Source: an uncultured Nioella sp.
GTDB lineage: Bacteria > Pseudomonadota > Alphaproteobacteria > Rhodobacterales > Rhodobacteraceae
Reading direction: 5' to 3'
DNA: 64,000 nt
Assembly (NCBI GenBank): GCA_947495575.1
Contig: CANLZL010000003.1
Location: 310,001 to 374,000 of the forward strand
Every line of letters begins with the position of its first letter. Position 1 is the stretch's first letter. The notes under the pieces were generated by a model. That model searched no databases, was not told where the DNA came from, and was given only the letters and a program-made list of their open reading frames with translations. Both the position numbers and the translations under genes were made by a program. This document shows positions 55,253 through 63,562 of the stretch, one piece after another.

Positions 55253-57175
55253 GTGGGTTTAGAACTGATTTTGCCGGTAATGGCGGCCTTACTTGGCATG
55301 GCATTTTTGCTTGATGACGGGTCCGATGATTCCGATCCCCAAGCGACCCCTTCTGGTACACAGGGTGACGACAGTCTCACGGGCGGAAACGGCGATGATA
55401 CTCTGTTGGGTTATGATGGCGGCGATACGATCACAGGCGGCGCCGGCGATGACCTCATTGTAGGTCATTCCGGGAGCGATTCCCTCTTCGGAGATAACGG
55501 TAATGATACGCTGAACGGTTGGGGTGCCCAGGATTTCATTTACGGTGTCGACGGAGACGACCTGATCGACGCCGGTCATGGTGACGATTGGGCTTGGGGC
55601 GGCAATGGAAATGACACCCTCATTGGAACAGATGGAATCAACCGTTTGTTTGGCGAAGGCGGAGATGATGAACTCTTTGGGGGCGATGATACGGATAACC
55701 TGTTCGGGGGAGCCGGCGATGACACCCTCATCGGAATGGAGGGCGAAGATTATATCTTCGGAGGTGGGGGAGAGGACTCCGTTTCGGGCGGCGATGGAGA
55801 CGATCTTCTGAAAGGCAATGCGGGACATGACGTCATTGAAGGTGGAAATGGCAATGACAAAATAACCGGTGATGAAGGCGAAGATACAATTTATGCAGGA
55901 GACGGCGACGACACCGTATATGGCCATCTCTGGTATTCATCCGGCCTGACGCCTGACACGATATTTGGTGGCGGCGGTGATGATTGTTTATACGGCGGAG
56001 ACGTCGACGACAGCATTGACGGCGGCGATGGCGACGACTCAATTAACGGCAATTTCGGTGCCGACACAATCCATGGTGGAAACGGCGACGATGCCATTTC
56101 GCTATTCAACACGGCCGATGGCCTTGGATCGGTATTTGGCGGCGACGGAAATGACCGGTTTTATGTCTCCGGAAATGTTTTTGCTGCAGGTGAAAGTGGT
56201 GATGACCAACTACAGGCCGAGGGCGGTAGTCCGACATTAGATGGGGGCGACGGGGAGGACACGTTATACGGTGGCTTTTCCTACGTTGGCACATTGATAG
56301 GCGGCGATGGCGCGGACAGGTTTGTCATTGGGAATTCCGCACTGCAAAGCACCGCAGGATTTCCGACAATTTCAGATTTTGAACCAGGCGTAGATACTAT
56401 TGGCGTTTCTTATCGGGTATCTGGCGATGACGTCGAAATCTCGCCCGAGTTTCGCGAAAGCGCTGATGGGAATGCTGTCGAATTGCTTTTAGATGGCGAA
56501 ATAATTCTCCGGCTCGACGGCATCACTCTCGATGATGATATCGACATCCAAATCGGGGTGTATCTCTCTTATTCTGAAGAGACTGAAATCACCTATACCG
56601 CATCCGGATTTGAGAGCGGGTTTAGTACAGGCAGCAGCAACGACGAGATTTTCGGGTCAGATCGAGGGGAAGACATCCGCTCTGGATATGGGGACGATGT
56701 GATCTTCGCAGGTGCAGGCGACGATACCATCGATGCAGGTGATGGTTCGGATTCGATTAATGGAGAAGCTGGCAACGACTTGATATTTGCCGATACTGGC
56801 GACGATACCGTCGATGGCGGAGACGGGGACGACACGATCGCAATTGTTCGGGGAGCCGATGTAGTTACAGGCGGACCCGGAACGGATGATTTCCATATCG
56901 ACATCAATTTATCTAGTGAATTGGCGGCGATCACTGACTTCTCCCCCGAAACAGAGACACTCACCTTTTATGAGAACGTGCCAGATGGCGGGACCTTGTC
57001 CATGATTCAGTATGCGGATGCCACCGACGGGTCTGGATTGATTGTCAGTTTAATGGATGCGCAAGGGGAAGTAATTGAAGCCGTCCTTTTGCAAGGACTA
57101 TCAACAGCCAACACAATCCAGGCTGATGTCGTCGACGGAAGGCTCTATGATCTGGACGATATTTCCGCGATATAG
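55253..57175 (+). CDS. RTX-type calcium-binding repeat protein, first paralogue
   Basis: A 640 aa protein built mainly of GGxGxDxUx nonapeptide repeats (about residues 36-260 and again 470-560), which bind calcium in a beta-roll. Hydrophobic N-terminus 'MGLELILPVMAALLGMAFLL' is followed at once by an acidic run, without the positive charges of a standard signal peptide. Two copies of a closing module ('ISDFEPGVDTIGVSYR' mid-protein and 'ITDFSPETETLTFYE' at the end) flank repeat blocks, pointing to internal duplication. GTG start supported by AGAGGA upstream. No protease or toxin domain is visible; type I secretion is inferred from the repeats. Confidence 0.85.
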   Translation: MGLELILPVMAALLGMAFLLDDGSDDSDPQATPSGTQGDDSLTGGNGDDTLLGYDGGDTITGGAGDDLIVGHSGSDSLFGDNGNDTLNGWGAQDFIYGVDGDDLIDAGHGDDWAWGGNGNDTLIGTDGINRLFGEGGDDELFGGDDTDNLFGGAGDDTLIGMEGEDYIFGGGGEDSVSGGDGDDLLKGNAGHDVIEGGNGNDKITGDEGEDTIYAGDGDDTVYGHLWYSSGLTPDTIFGGGGDDCLYGGDVDDSIDGGDGDDSINGNFGADTIHGGNGDDAISLFNTADGLGSVFGGDGNDRFYVSGNVFAAGESGDDQLQAEGGSPTLDGGDGEDTLYGGFSYVGTLIGGDGADRFVIGNSALQSTAGFPTISDFEPGVDTIGVSYRVSGDDVEISPEFRESADGNAVELLLDGEIILRLDGITLDDDIDIQIGVYLSYSEETEITYTASGFESGFSTGSSNDEIFGSDRGEDIRSGYGDDVIFAGAGDDTIDAGDGSDSINGEAGNDLIFADTGDDTVDGGDGDDTIAIVRGADVVTGGPGTDDFHIDINLSSELAAITDFSPETETLTFYENVPDGGTLSMIQYADATDGSGLIVSLMDAQGEVIEAVLLQGLSTANTIQADVVDGRLYDLDDISAI

Positions 57176-57380
57176 CCACTTCACCAAAAAACAATTTCCT
57201 TGACTTTTTCTGCAGGAACGAAGAGATGGCGTCGCAGGTCTGCCCGGCTGCGTGACGTATCATCTAGATCCAAGAGCAGCGGACCCCGATATCTTCACAG
57301 CCCCCTTCACGCAGGGTCTGACGGACGGAACGGCAATTTGGGAAATGTCCCGCCTTGCAGAGTTTCGCCGCACCCTCGCC

Positions 57381-57400
57381 CGCCCCGGACCGCCGGGGCG
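57381..57400 (+). promoter_or_regulatory. Hairpin in the DEAD-box helicase leader
   Basis: Perfect 8-bp arms CGCCCCGG (57381-57388) and CCGGGGCG (57393-57400) with loop ACCG, 48 nt before the TTG start. No T-tract follows, so it is not an intrinsic terminator. Cold-inducible DEAD-box genes often have structured leaders. Nothing else recognisable is seen between 57176 and 57448. Confidence 0.4.
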
Positions 57401-57448
57401 ACGTTATTTGCACACCCGAGCGCGAACCCCGCGCCGGAAAGGAAGACT

Positions 57449-58723
57449 TTGTTCGATTTTGATATGCTCGGCCTGTCGCCGACCCTTCTGAAAGCCATCA
57501 AAGACGCTGGCTATGATACCCCAACGCCGATCCAAAATCAGGCGATTCCGCTGGCCCTGCAGGGCCATGACATCATGGGCCTTGCCCAAACCGGCACCGG
57601 CAAAACCGCTGCCTTCGGCCTGCCTTTGGTCGAGCACTTGATGCAAATTCCGGGCAGGCCTGACCCAAAAACGGTCAAAGCCCTCATTCTTGCACCAACC
57701 CGTGAGCTGACTAATCAGATTGCGGAAAACCTTAAGACCTACGTCAAAGGCTCAAAATTGCGGGTCGGCACTGTTGTCGGCGGTCAGTCCATCAACACTC
57801 AGATTCGCTTTCTTGCTCGTGGTATCGACATTCTGGTCGCGACGCCGGGTCGCCTGATCGACCTGATGGATCGCGGCGCAGTGCGCCTGAGCTCTGCCCA
57901 GTTTCTTGTTTTGGACGAAGCTGACCAAATGCTGGATCTGGGCTTCATCCATGCACTTCGCCGCATCGCGCCGGAACTGGGATCGCCCCGTCAGACCATG
58001 TTGTTTTCGGCAACCATGCCAAAACAAATGGAAGAGCTGTCATCGGCCTACCTGACCAATCCCCGCAAAGTTCAGGTATCACCCCCTGGCAAAGCGGCTG
58101 ACAAAATTACGCAGTCGATCTTTTTTGTCGAAAAACCTCGAAAACCCCGCAAGTTGATGGAACTTTTGCGCCGGCACCCTGACACTCTGTCGCTGGTCTT
58201 TTCCCGCACCAAGCACGGCGCCGAGCGGCTAATGAAGCAGCTGGTAGCCGAAGGATTTGACGCAGCCTCGATCCATGGCAACAAGAGCCAAGGCCAACGC
58301 GATCGCGCAATTAAGGCCTTCAAGACCGGACAGACCAAGATCCTCGTAGCAACCGATGTTGCCGCACGTGGCATCGATATCCCTGATGTACGTACTGTCT
58401 ATAATTTCGACCTGCCTGAGGTGCCCGACAACTACGTTCACCGGATCGGTCGGACGGCACGCGCCGGTAAAGATGGCGAAGCCATTGCTTTTTGTTCGGC
58501 CGAAGAGGTTGGGCTGCTGAAACAGATCGAAAAGGTAATGAAGAAGTCGATCCCAGTTGCAGGCGGCGAACGCCCCGAAGAAGTTCAGGCCCCTAAAAAA
58601 GGCCGAGGCGGGCCACGTGGACGTCGTCCGGGTGGTGGTCGCCCAAGCGGCAATACCGGGCAGAAACCCGCCAACAATAACGGCAATCGGCGCCGCAAGC
58701 CGCGCCGCAAACCAGCGGCTTAA
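57449..58723 (+). CDS. DEAD-box RNA helicase (RhlE-like)
   Basis: A 424 aa ATP-dependent RNA helicase. Motifs in order: Q motif 'PTPIQNQAIP', I 'AQTGTGKTAAFG', Ia 'PTRELTNQI', II 'DEAD', III 'FSATMP', V 'VATDVAARGIDIPDV', VI 'HRIGRTARAGKDG'. The C-terminal tail is Gly/Arg/Lys-rich ('GRGGPRGRRPGGGRPSG'). I place the start at TTG 57449: AAAGG lies 6-7 nt upstream, whereas the next ATG at 57464 has no well-spaced RBS and the upstream reading to 57200 shows no known sequence. Flanked on both sides by RTX genes, and followed by its own terminator. Confidence 0.92.
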   Translation: MFDFDMLGLSPTLLKAIKDAGYDTPTPIQNQAIPLALQGHDIMGLAQTGTGKTAAFGLPLVEHLMQIPGRPDPKTVKALILAPTRELTNQIAENLKTYVKGSKLRVGTVVGGQSINTQIRFLARGIDILVATPGRLIDLMDRGAVRLSSAQFLVLDEADQMLDLGFIHALRRIAPELGSPRQTMLFSATMPKQMEELSSAYLTNPRKVQVSPPGKAADKITQSIFFVEKPRKPRKLMELLRRHPDTLSLVFSRTKHGAERLMKQLVAEGFDAASIHGNKSQGQRDRAIKAFKTGQTKILVATDVAARGIDIPDVRTVYNFDLPEVPDNYVHRIGRTARAGKDGEAIAFCSAEEVGLLKQIEKVMKKSIPVAGGERPEEVQAPKKGRGGPRGRRPGGGRPSGNTGQKPANNNGNRRRKPRRKPAA

Positions 58724-58740
58724 AAATCATCCACTTCTCA

Positions 58741-58766
58741 GGGCCGCCGCGTGCGGCCCCTTTTTT
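58741..58766 (+). terminator. Intrinsic terminator of the DEAD-box helicase gene
   Basis: Stem GGGCCGC / GCGGCCC with loop CGCGT, then C and six T residues, 18 bp after the stop codon. Textbook rho-independent terminator on the plus strand, separating the helicase from the downstream RTX gene. Confidence 0.92.
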
Positions 58767-58972
58767 GCCTAGGCCAAATGAGCGCCGCGTTTCCGCCATT
58801 GATTCGCCTCAATTGGCGAGGATCTGGCCTTTACTGTTTCAGGATTGGGGACTGTTTTCTGTGCCCGAGATTATTGTCTTGGAAATGGCAATTTGTTCCC
58901 TCTTTGCCCTTGGTACTCAAACATTGATCCTCTGTTAACCTTTTCAAAATTTTGCTTGGGGAGACGTGACTT

Positions 58973-60484
58973 ATGGGATTTGAACTGCTTTTTCCGCTGC
59001 TATTGATTGGGCTCGGTCTGTCCTTCTTTGCTGATGGCTCAAACGACGACGACAATGGTGACACTGCGACCCCTCCTCCACCGCCGCCGGCTCCAGCAGG
59101 CGGACTCACATCGGGCGACGATCTGGCCTTCCTTGGTGCAGGCGATGACGACGCCTTTGGCGGGAGCGGGAACGACTCGATTTATGCAGGTCCGGGTATG
59201 GACACGGTCGACGGCGGAATTGGTGCTGACTTGTTGGGAGGCAGCACGGGTGATGATGATCTCGATGGCAATTTTGGCGCGGATACCGTGGACGGCGGAT
59301 ACGGCAATGACGACGTCATGGGTGGACCCGGCCCCGACATTCTGACCGGTGGATTTGGCAATGACGTGTTGGACGGAGAGCAAGGCGACGATCAGCTGGA
59401 CGGTGAAGGCGGCGACGACACCCTGTTCGGCGGTGTAGGCTTTGACACGCTGACCGGCGGCGACGGGGATGATCTGGGCTACGGCGGCGCGGGTTACGAT
59501 TCCCTTGATGGCAATGACGGCATGGATTCGCTCTATGGTGGTCCGGGCCTCGACACGATCATGGGTCAAGGTGGCGATGATTTCCTTGCAGGCGGCCCCG
59601 ATGCTGACAGCATCGAAGGTGGTGATGGCGATGACCGCATTCTTGGCAACGATGGCGATGACATGCTGGCCGGGCAGGCAGGTGTTGACACCATTGACGG
59701 AAACGACGGCGATGATGAAATCGACGGTGGCCCCGGCAATGATTTCCTGAACGGTAATGATGGCGGTGATGGAATTTTTGGCGGACCGGGCGACGATCTG
59801 ATTAATGCTGGCAACGGGGATGACTTCATCGCTGGCGATGGCGGCGATGACACAATCAACGCCGGTGCCGGGGATGATTATATTGTCGGGAACACAACCG
59901 GAAATGACTCTGTTCGCGGCGGGGAAGGCAATGACCTGATCGAAGGCGGCGACGGTATGGACTCGCTCTATGGCGATGAAGACGATGACACGTTGTTGGG
60001 ATATGGCAGCGCCGACACGATCTTTGGTGGGGATGGAGATGATTCCATCGAAGGTGGTGATGGCGATGACTTCCTAAACCCCGGCGACGGCATCGACACG
60101 GTCTTTGGCGGTGATGGAAATGACTTCATCGCAGCCGGTGGGGATGGCACCAATTTCGTAGACGGCGGCGCGGGCGATGACTTGTTCACTCTTGCTGGAA
60201 ATGACACCGCAACCGGTGGCACTGGCGTTGACGAGTTTCTTGTCACCGGCGGCACAACAGGCACGGTGACGATCACCGACTTTGATCCGACCACAGAGAC
60301 CATCGACCTCTATGTCGAAGTGGCTGCAGGGCCCGGGCCTACCCCTGCCCCGACTTACCAAGACAGCGCTGACGGGTCTGCCTTGGAAGTGGTGTATAAC
60401 GGGAACGTTGTGATCTCACTTGAAGGTCTGACAACGGCCGATACGATCAACTTGGACCTCCGCCCAATTACGGCAGTCGCCTAA
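58973..60484 (+). CDS. RTX-type calcium-binding repeat protein, second paralogue
   Basis: A 503 aa protein whose N-terminus 'MGFELLFPLLLIGLGLSFFA' closely resembles that of the first RTX gene, followed by an acidic run, a Pro-rich linker ('TPPPPPPAPAGG') and about 30 RTX-like nonapeptides (residues 45-415). The C-terminal module 'ITDFDPTTETIDLYVEV' ... 'SADGSALEVVYNGNVV' matches the closing module of the first paralogue. GGGGA lies 9-10 nt upstream of the ATG. Unlike the first paralogue there is only one closing module. The 249-bp gap upstream holds the helicase terminator and no other feature I can name. Confidence 0.85.
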   Translation: MGFELLFPLLLIGLGLSFFADGSNDDDNGDTATPPPPPPAPAGGLTSGDDLAFLGAGDDDAFGGSGNDSIYAGPGMDTVDGGIGADLLGGSTGDDDLDGNFGADTVDGGYGNDDVMGGPGPDILTGGFGNDVLDGEQGDDQLDGEGGDDTLFGGVGFDTLTGGDGDDLGYGGAGYDSLDGNDGMDSLYGGPGLDTIMGQGGDDFLAGGPDADSIEGGDGDDRILGNDGDDMLAGQAGVDTIDGNDGDDEIDGGPGNDFLNGNDGGDGIFGGPGDDLINAGNGDDFIAGDGGDDTINAGAGDDYIVGNTTGNDSVRGGEGNDLIEGGDGMDSLYGDEDDDTLLGYGSADTIFGGDGDDSIEGGDGDDFLNPGDGIDTVFGGDGNDFIAAGGDGTNFVDGGAGDDLFTLAGNDTATGGTGVDEFLVTGGTTGTVTITDFDPTTETIDLYVEVAAGPGPTPAPTYQDSADGSALEVVYNGNVVISLEGLTTADTINLDLRPITAVA

Positions 60485-60491
60485 TACAAAC

Positions 60492-60521
60492 AGGGCCGGT
60501 CTGTATCCGCAGGCCGGCCCT
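60492..60521 (+). terminator. Terminator after the second RTX gene
   Basis: Arms AGGGCCGG (60492-60499) and CCGGCCCT (60514-60521) with a 14-nt loop, followed by TTGTCTT. It lies between convergent genes and could serve both strands; best fit is the plus strand. Confidence 0.8.
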
Positions 60522-60541
60522 TTGTCTTGCTGTAACTTCGA

Positions 60542-61405
60542 TCAAACAGCGGCTTTGCGCATCTCTTCAAGGTAAATCTCGCGAATGCGAGGAACCATGT
60601 CGCCGACCTTGCCATCACCGACGGCTTTGCCATCGACCTCAACCACCGGCATTACAAAGGCAGATGCCGATGTAAAGAACGCTTCTTTCGCGTTTTGGGC
60701 TTCCTCGATGGTGAAGGGACGCTCCTCAACTTTGATTTGCGCCTCTTTGGCGAAACGCAGTACAGCCGCTCGGGTGATACCGTGCAGGATGTCATTGGAC
60801 AGTTGGCGAGTGACGATGGTGCCTTCTTGAGTAACGATATACGCGTTGTTCGAGGTGCCTTCGGTCACATAGCCATCTTCAACCAACCACGCATCATCGC
60901 AGCCTTGAGCCTTGGCCATCATCTTGCCCATCGAAGGGTAAAGCAGCTGCACGGTTTTGATATCGCGACGACCCCAACGTTGATCGTCGATTGAGATGAC
61001 CTTGATACCTTTCTGCGCGGCTGGATTGTCGGCCAGGCCCGGTTTGTTCTGCGTGAAAAGTACAACGGTCGCGGGCACATCGGCCGACGGGAAAACAAAG
61101 TCACGATCCGCATCTGCACCGCGGGTGATTTGCAGGTAGACCAGACCCTCTTCGATCTCGTTCAGCTTCACAAGCTCACGGTGGATTTCCAGCAATTCAT
61201 CCATCGTGACCGGATGCGGCATATCCAGTTCGTTCAGTGATCGGGTCAGGCGTTTGGCGTGGCCTTCAAAGTCGATCAGCTTGCCGTCCAGAACCGAGGT
61301 TACCTCGTAGACGCCATCGGCAAAAAGAAAGCCGCGGTCGAAGATCGACACTTTGGCTTCGGTTTCGGGCAGGTATTCTCCGTTGACGTAAACGGTGCGG
61401 GTCAT
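60542..61405 (-). CDS. D-amino-acid transaminase-like class IV aminotransferase
   Basis: A 287 aa PLP enzyme of fold type IV. Signatures: 'YLPETEAKVSIFDRGFLFAD', the PLP-lysine region 'RWGRRDIKTVQLLYPSMGKM' and 'YVTEGTSNNAYIVTQEGTIV'. The D-I-K-x-x-[NQ]-L-L pattern is that of D-alanine aminotransferase (Dat), so it may make D-Glu or D-Ala for peptidoglycan; an aminodeoxychorismate lyase-like or BCAT role is less likely. ATG 61405 with AGGAGG is clear. It is separated from ilvD upstream by a terminator. Confidence 0.88.
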   Translation of the reverse strand: MTRTVYVNGEYLPETEAKVSIFDRGFLFADGVYEVTSVLDGKLIDFEGHAKRLTRSLNELDMPHPVTMDELLEIHRELVKLNEIEEGLVYLQITRGADADRDFVFPSADVPATVVLFTQNKPGLADNPAAQKGIKVISIDDQRWGRRDIKTVQLLYPSMGKMMAKAQGCDDAWLVEDGYVTEGTSNNAYIVTQEGTIVTRQLSNDILHGITRAAVLRFAKEAQIKVEERPFTIEEAQNAKEAFFTSASAFVMPVVEVDGKAVGDGKVGDMVPRIREIYLEEMRKAAV

Positions 61406-61530
61406 GGGACGGCCTCCTAAAAATCTTGAAGGGTTGTTGCCGATTGCGCCCCACAAAGAAAGGGAAAAAACCGCGCAGAGGCGGTTTGGCCTTGCCGATT
61501 TTTTCGGACTGGACAGATCGAAATGCAAAA

Positions 61531-61555
61531 CATCGCCCGCATTGGTCGGGCGATG
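61531..61555 (-). terminator. Intrinsic terminator of ilvD
   Basis: Arms CATCGCCCG and CGGGCGATG with a 7-nt loop; on the minus strand the hairpin is followed by TTTTGCATTT. It lies 30 bp after the ilvD stop and ends that transcript before the transaminase gene. Confidence 0.85.
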
Positions 61556-61584
61556 CTTACTTTTTGGTGAAACCGACGGGTCGC

Positions 61585-63417
61585 TTAGACCTCGCGCACG
61601 GCACCTTTTGCGGCGCTGGTGGTCAGCTTTGCATAAGCTTTGAGGGCCGTTGTCACTTTGCGTTTGCGTGGCGCGGCCGGCTCCCAACCTTTTGCATCCT
61701 GCGCGGCGCGGCGGATGGCCAGTTCCTCATCGGATACATCCAGATTGATCGAGCGGTTCGGGATATCGATGATAATCTTATCGCCATTCTGAACCAGCCC
61801 AATCGCACCGCCTTCGGCCGCCTCTGGTGAGACGTGGCCGATGGACAGGCCCGAGGTTCCGCCCGAGAAACGGCCGTCTGTCAGCAGCGCACAGGCTTTG
61901 CCAAGGCCCTTCGATTTCAGGTAGCTGGTCGGGTACAGCATCTCCTGCATCCCCGGCCCGCCGCGCGGGCCTTCGTAGCGAATGACCACAACATCGCCCT
62001 CTTTGACTTTGCCGGTCAGGATATCGCTGACAGCGTCATCCTGGCTTTCACAGACATGGGCTGTGCCGGTGAATTGCAGAATCGAGGCGTCGACGCCTGC
62101 GGTTTTCACGATGCATCCATCCAGTGCGATATTGCCAAAGAGAACAGCAAGGCCACCATCCTGGCTGAACGCGTGTTCCTTGGCCCGGATCACGCCACCT
62201 TCGCGGTCCGTGTCCAGTTCTTTGTAGCGGTTCGACTGGCTAAAGGCCTGCGTGGTGCGTACGCCGCCAGGTGCCGCCTTAAACAGGCTCTCGGCCTCGG
62301 GGTTATTGGCAACCTTGATGTCCCATTTTGCAATCGCTTCGCCCATGGTGCTGGAATGCACGGTGCTGGCATCGTTGTGCAGCAGGCCCGCACGACTGAG
62401 TTCCCCGAGAATCGAGAAGATACCGCCGGCCCGATGCACGTCTTCCATATGCACATTCGCCGTGTTGGGTGCGACCTTACAAAGGCAGGGCACTTTGCGG
62501 CTTAACTGGTCCATATCCTTCATGGTGAAGTCAACTTTACCCTCATGCGCAATGGCCAAAAGGTGCAAAACCGTGTTGGTTGACCCGCCCATGGCGATAT
62601 CGAGGCTCATCGCGTTTTCAAAGGCGTCAAACGTCGCGATCTCCCGCGGCAACAGGCCTTTTTCTTCGCCTTCATAGTGGCGTTTGGCGATCTCGACAAT
62701 CTTGCGACCGGCTTCAAGGAACAGGCCTTTGCGGTCCGAGTGGGTCGCCAGGGTGGAACCGTTTCCGGGCAAGGCCAGACCAAGCGCCTCGGCCAGACAG
62801 TTCATCGAGTTGGCCGTGAACATGCCCGAACAGGACCCGCAGGTGGGACAGGCGTTTTCTTCGATATGCTGCACTTGCTCGTCTGTGAATTTGTCATCAG
62901 CTGCGGCGACCATGGCGTCGACCAGGTCGACCTTGGTCAAATCGAGATCTTCCAGCTCGATTTTACCGGCCTCCATCGGGCCGCCAGAGACGAAGATCGC
63001 GGGGATATTGAGGCGCATTGCGGCCATCAGCATACCCGGCGTGATCTTGTCACAGTTCGAGATACAGACCATCGCATCGGCGCAATGGGCGTTGACCATA
63101 TATTCGACCGAATCCGCAATCACCTCGCGGCTCGGCAACGAATAGAGCATGCCGTCATGGCCCATCGCGATGCCGTCATCGACTGCTATCGTGTTGAATT
63201 CCTTGGCAACTCCGCCTGCCGCCTCAACCTCGCGCGCGACCATCTGGCCGAGGTCTTTCAGGTGCACGTGACCCGGCACAAACTGCGTAAAGCTGTTCAC
63301 AATCGCAATAATCGGCTTATCCCAATCGCCATCGGTCATGCCGGTGGCACGCCAAAGGCCACGGGCCCCGGCCATGTTGCGTCCGTGTGTCGTCGTGCGT
63401 GAGCGGTATCTGGGCAT
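61585..63417 (-). CDS. ilvD: Dihydroxy-acid dehydratase
   Basis: Fe-S enzyme for the penultimate step of valine and isoleucine synthesis (dihydroxy acids to keto acids). Iron-sulfur Cys are in '[12 protein letters not shown]' and '[17 protein letters not shown]'; '[20 protein letters not shown]' lies near the C-terminus. At 610 aa it matches the long bacterial form. The ATG at 63417 begins '[20 protein letters not shown]', the usual start. Divergent from a TetR-type gene across a 139-bp gap that holds the operator pair. Confidence 0.96.
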   Translation of the reverse strand: MPRYRSRTTTHGRNMAGARGLWRATGMTDGDWDKPIIAIVNSFTQFVPGHVHLKDLGQMVAREVEAAGGVAKEFNTIAVDDGIAMGHDGMLYSLPSREVIADSVEYMVNAHCADAMVCISNCDKITPGMLMAAMRLNIPAIFVSGGPMEAGKIELEDLDLTKVDLVDAMVAAADDKFTDEQVQHIEENACPTCGSCSGMFTANSMNCLAEALGLALPGNGSTLATHSDRKGLFLEAGRKIVEIAKRHYEGEEKGLLPREIATFDAFENAMSLDIAMGGSTNTVLHLLAIAHEGKVDFTMKDMDQLSRKVPCLCKVAPNTANVHMEDVHRAGGIFSILGELSRAGLLHNDASTVHSSTMGEAIAKWDIKVANNPEAESLFKAAPGGVRTTQAFSQSNRYKELDTDREGGVIRAKEHAFSQDGGLAVLFGNIALDGCIVKTAGVDASILQFTGTAHVCESQDDAVSDILTGKVKEGDVVVIRYEGPRGGPGMQEMLYPTSYLKSKGLGKACALLTDGRFSGGTSGLSIGHVSPEAAEGGAIGLVQNGDKIIIDIPNRSINLDVSDEELAIRRAAQDAKGWEPAAPRKRKVTTALKAYAKLTTSAAKGAVREV

Positions 63418-63524
63418 CAGCGGTCCTCCTGTCGAGCGGTTGTTATGTAGCGCAGGTCGGGGGCGAGGACCATATCACCACGACCGATTTTCGCGGCTTA
63501 TCTGCGGGAACTGACATTAGGGGA

Positions 63525-63542
63525 AATGACACTTCTGTCATT
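63525..63542. promoter_or_regulatory. Palindromic operator, distal copy
   Basis: AATGACA-CTTC-TGTCATT, perfect 7-bp arms with a 4-nt spacer, 15 nt upstream of the TetR gene start. A second near-copy begins 22 bp further on, in the same register. Typical of a TetR-family operator; autoregulation is inferred. Confidence 0.65.
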
Positions 63543-63548
63543 TATTAA

Positions 63549-63562
63549 TGACGCTTATGTCA
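63549..63562. promoter_or_regulatory. Palindromic operator, proximal copy over the start codon
   Basis: TGACGCTTATGTCA matches the distal core TGACACTTCTGTCA at 12 of 14 positions. It overlaps the ATG at 63557. Copies are spaced 22 bp, about two helical turns, so two regulator dimers could bind the same face. Confidence 0.6.

Noticed and set aside
57200-57448. An 83-residue N-terminal extension of the DEAD-box helicase
   Set aside because: It is low-complexity Arg/Pro/Ser-rich with no helicase similarity; the TTG with AAAGG is a better start.
59100-60200. Regularly spaced short repeats, considered as a CRISPR-like array
   Set aside because: The repeats are in-frame codons for RTX nonapeptides (G-G-x-G-x-D), without constant-length spacers.
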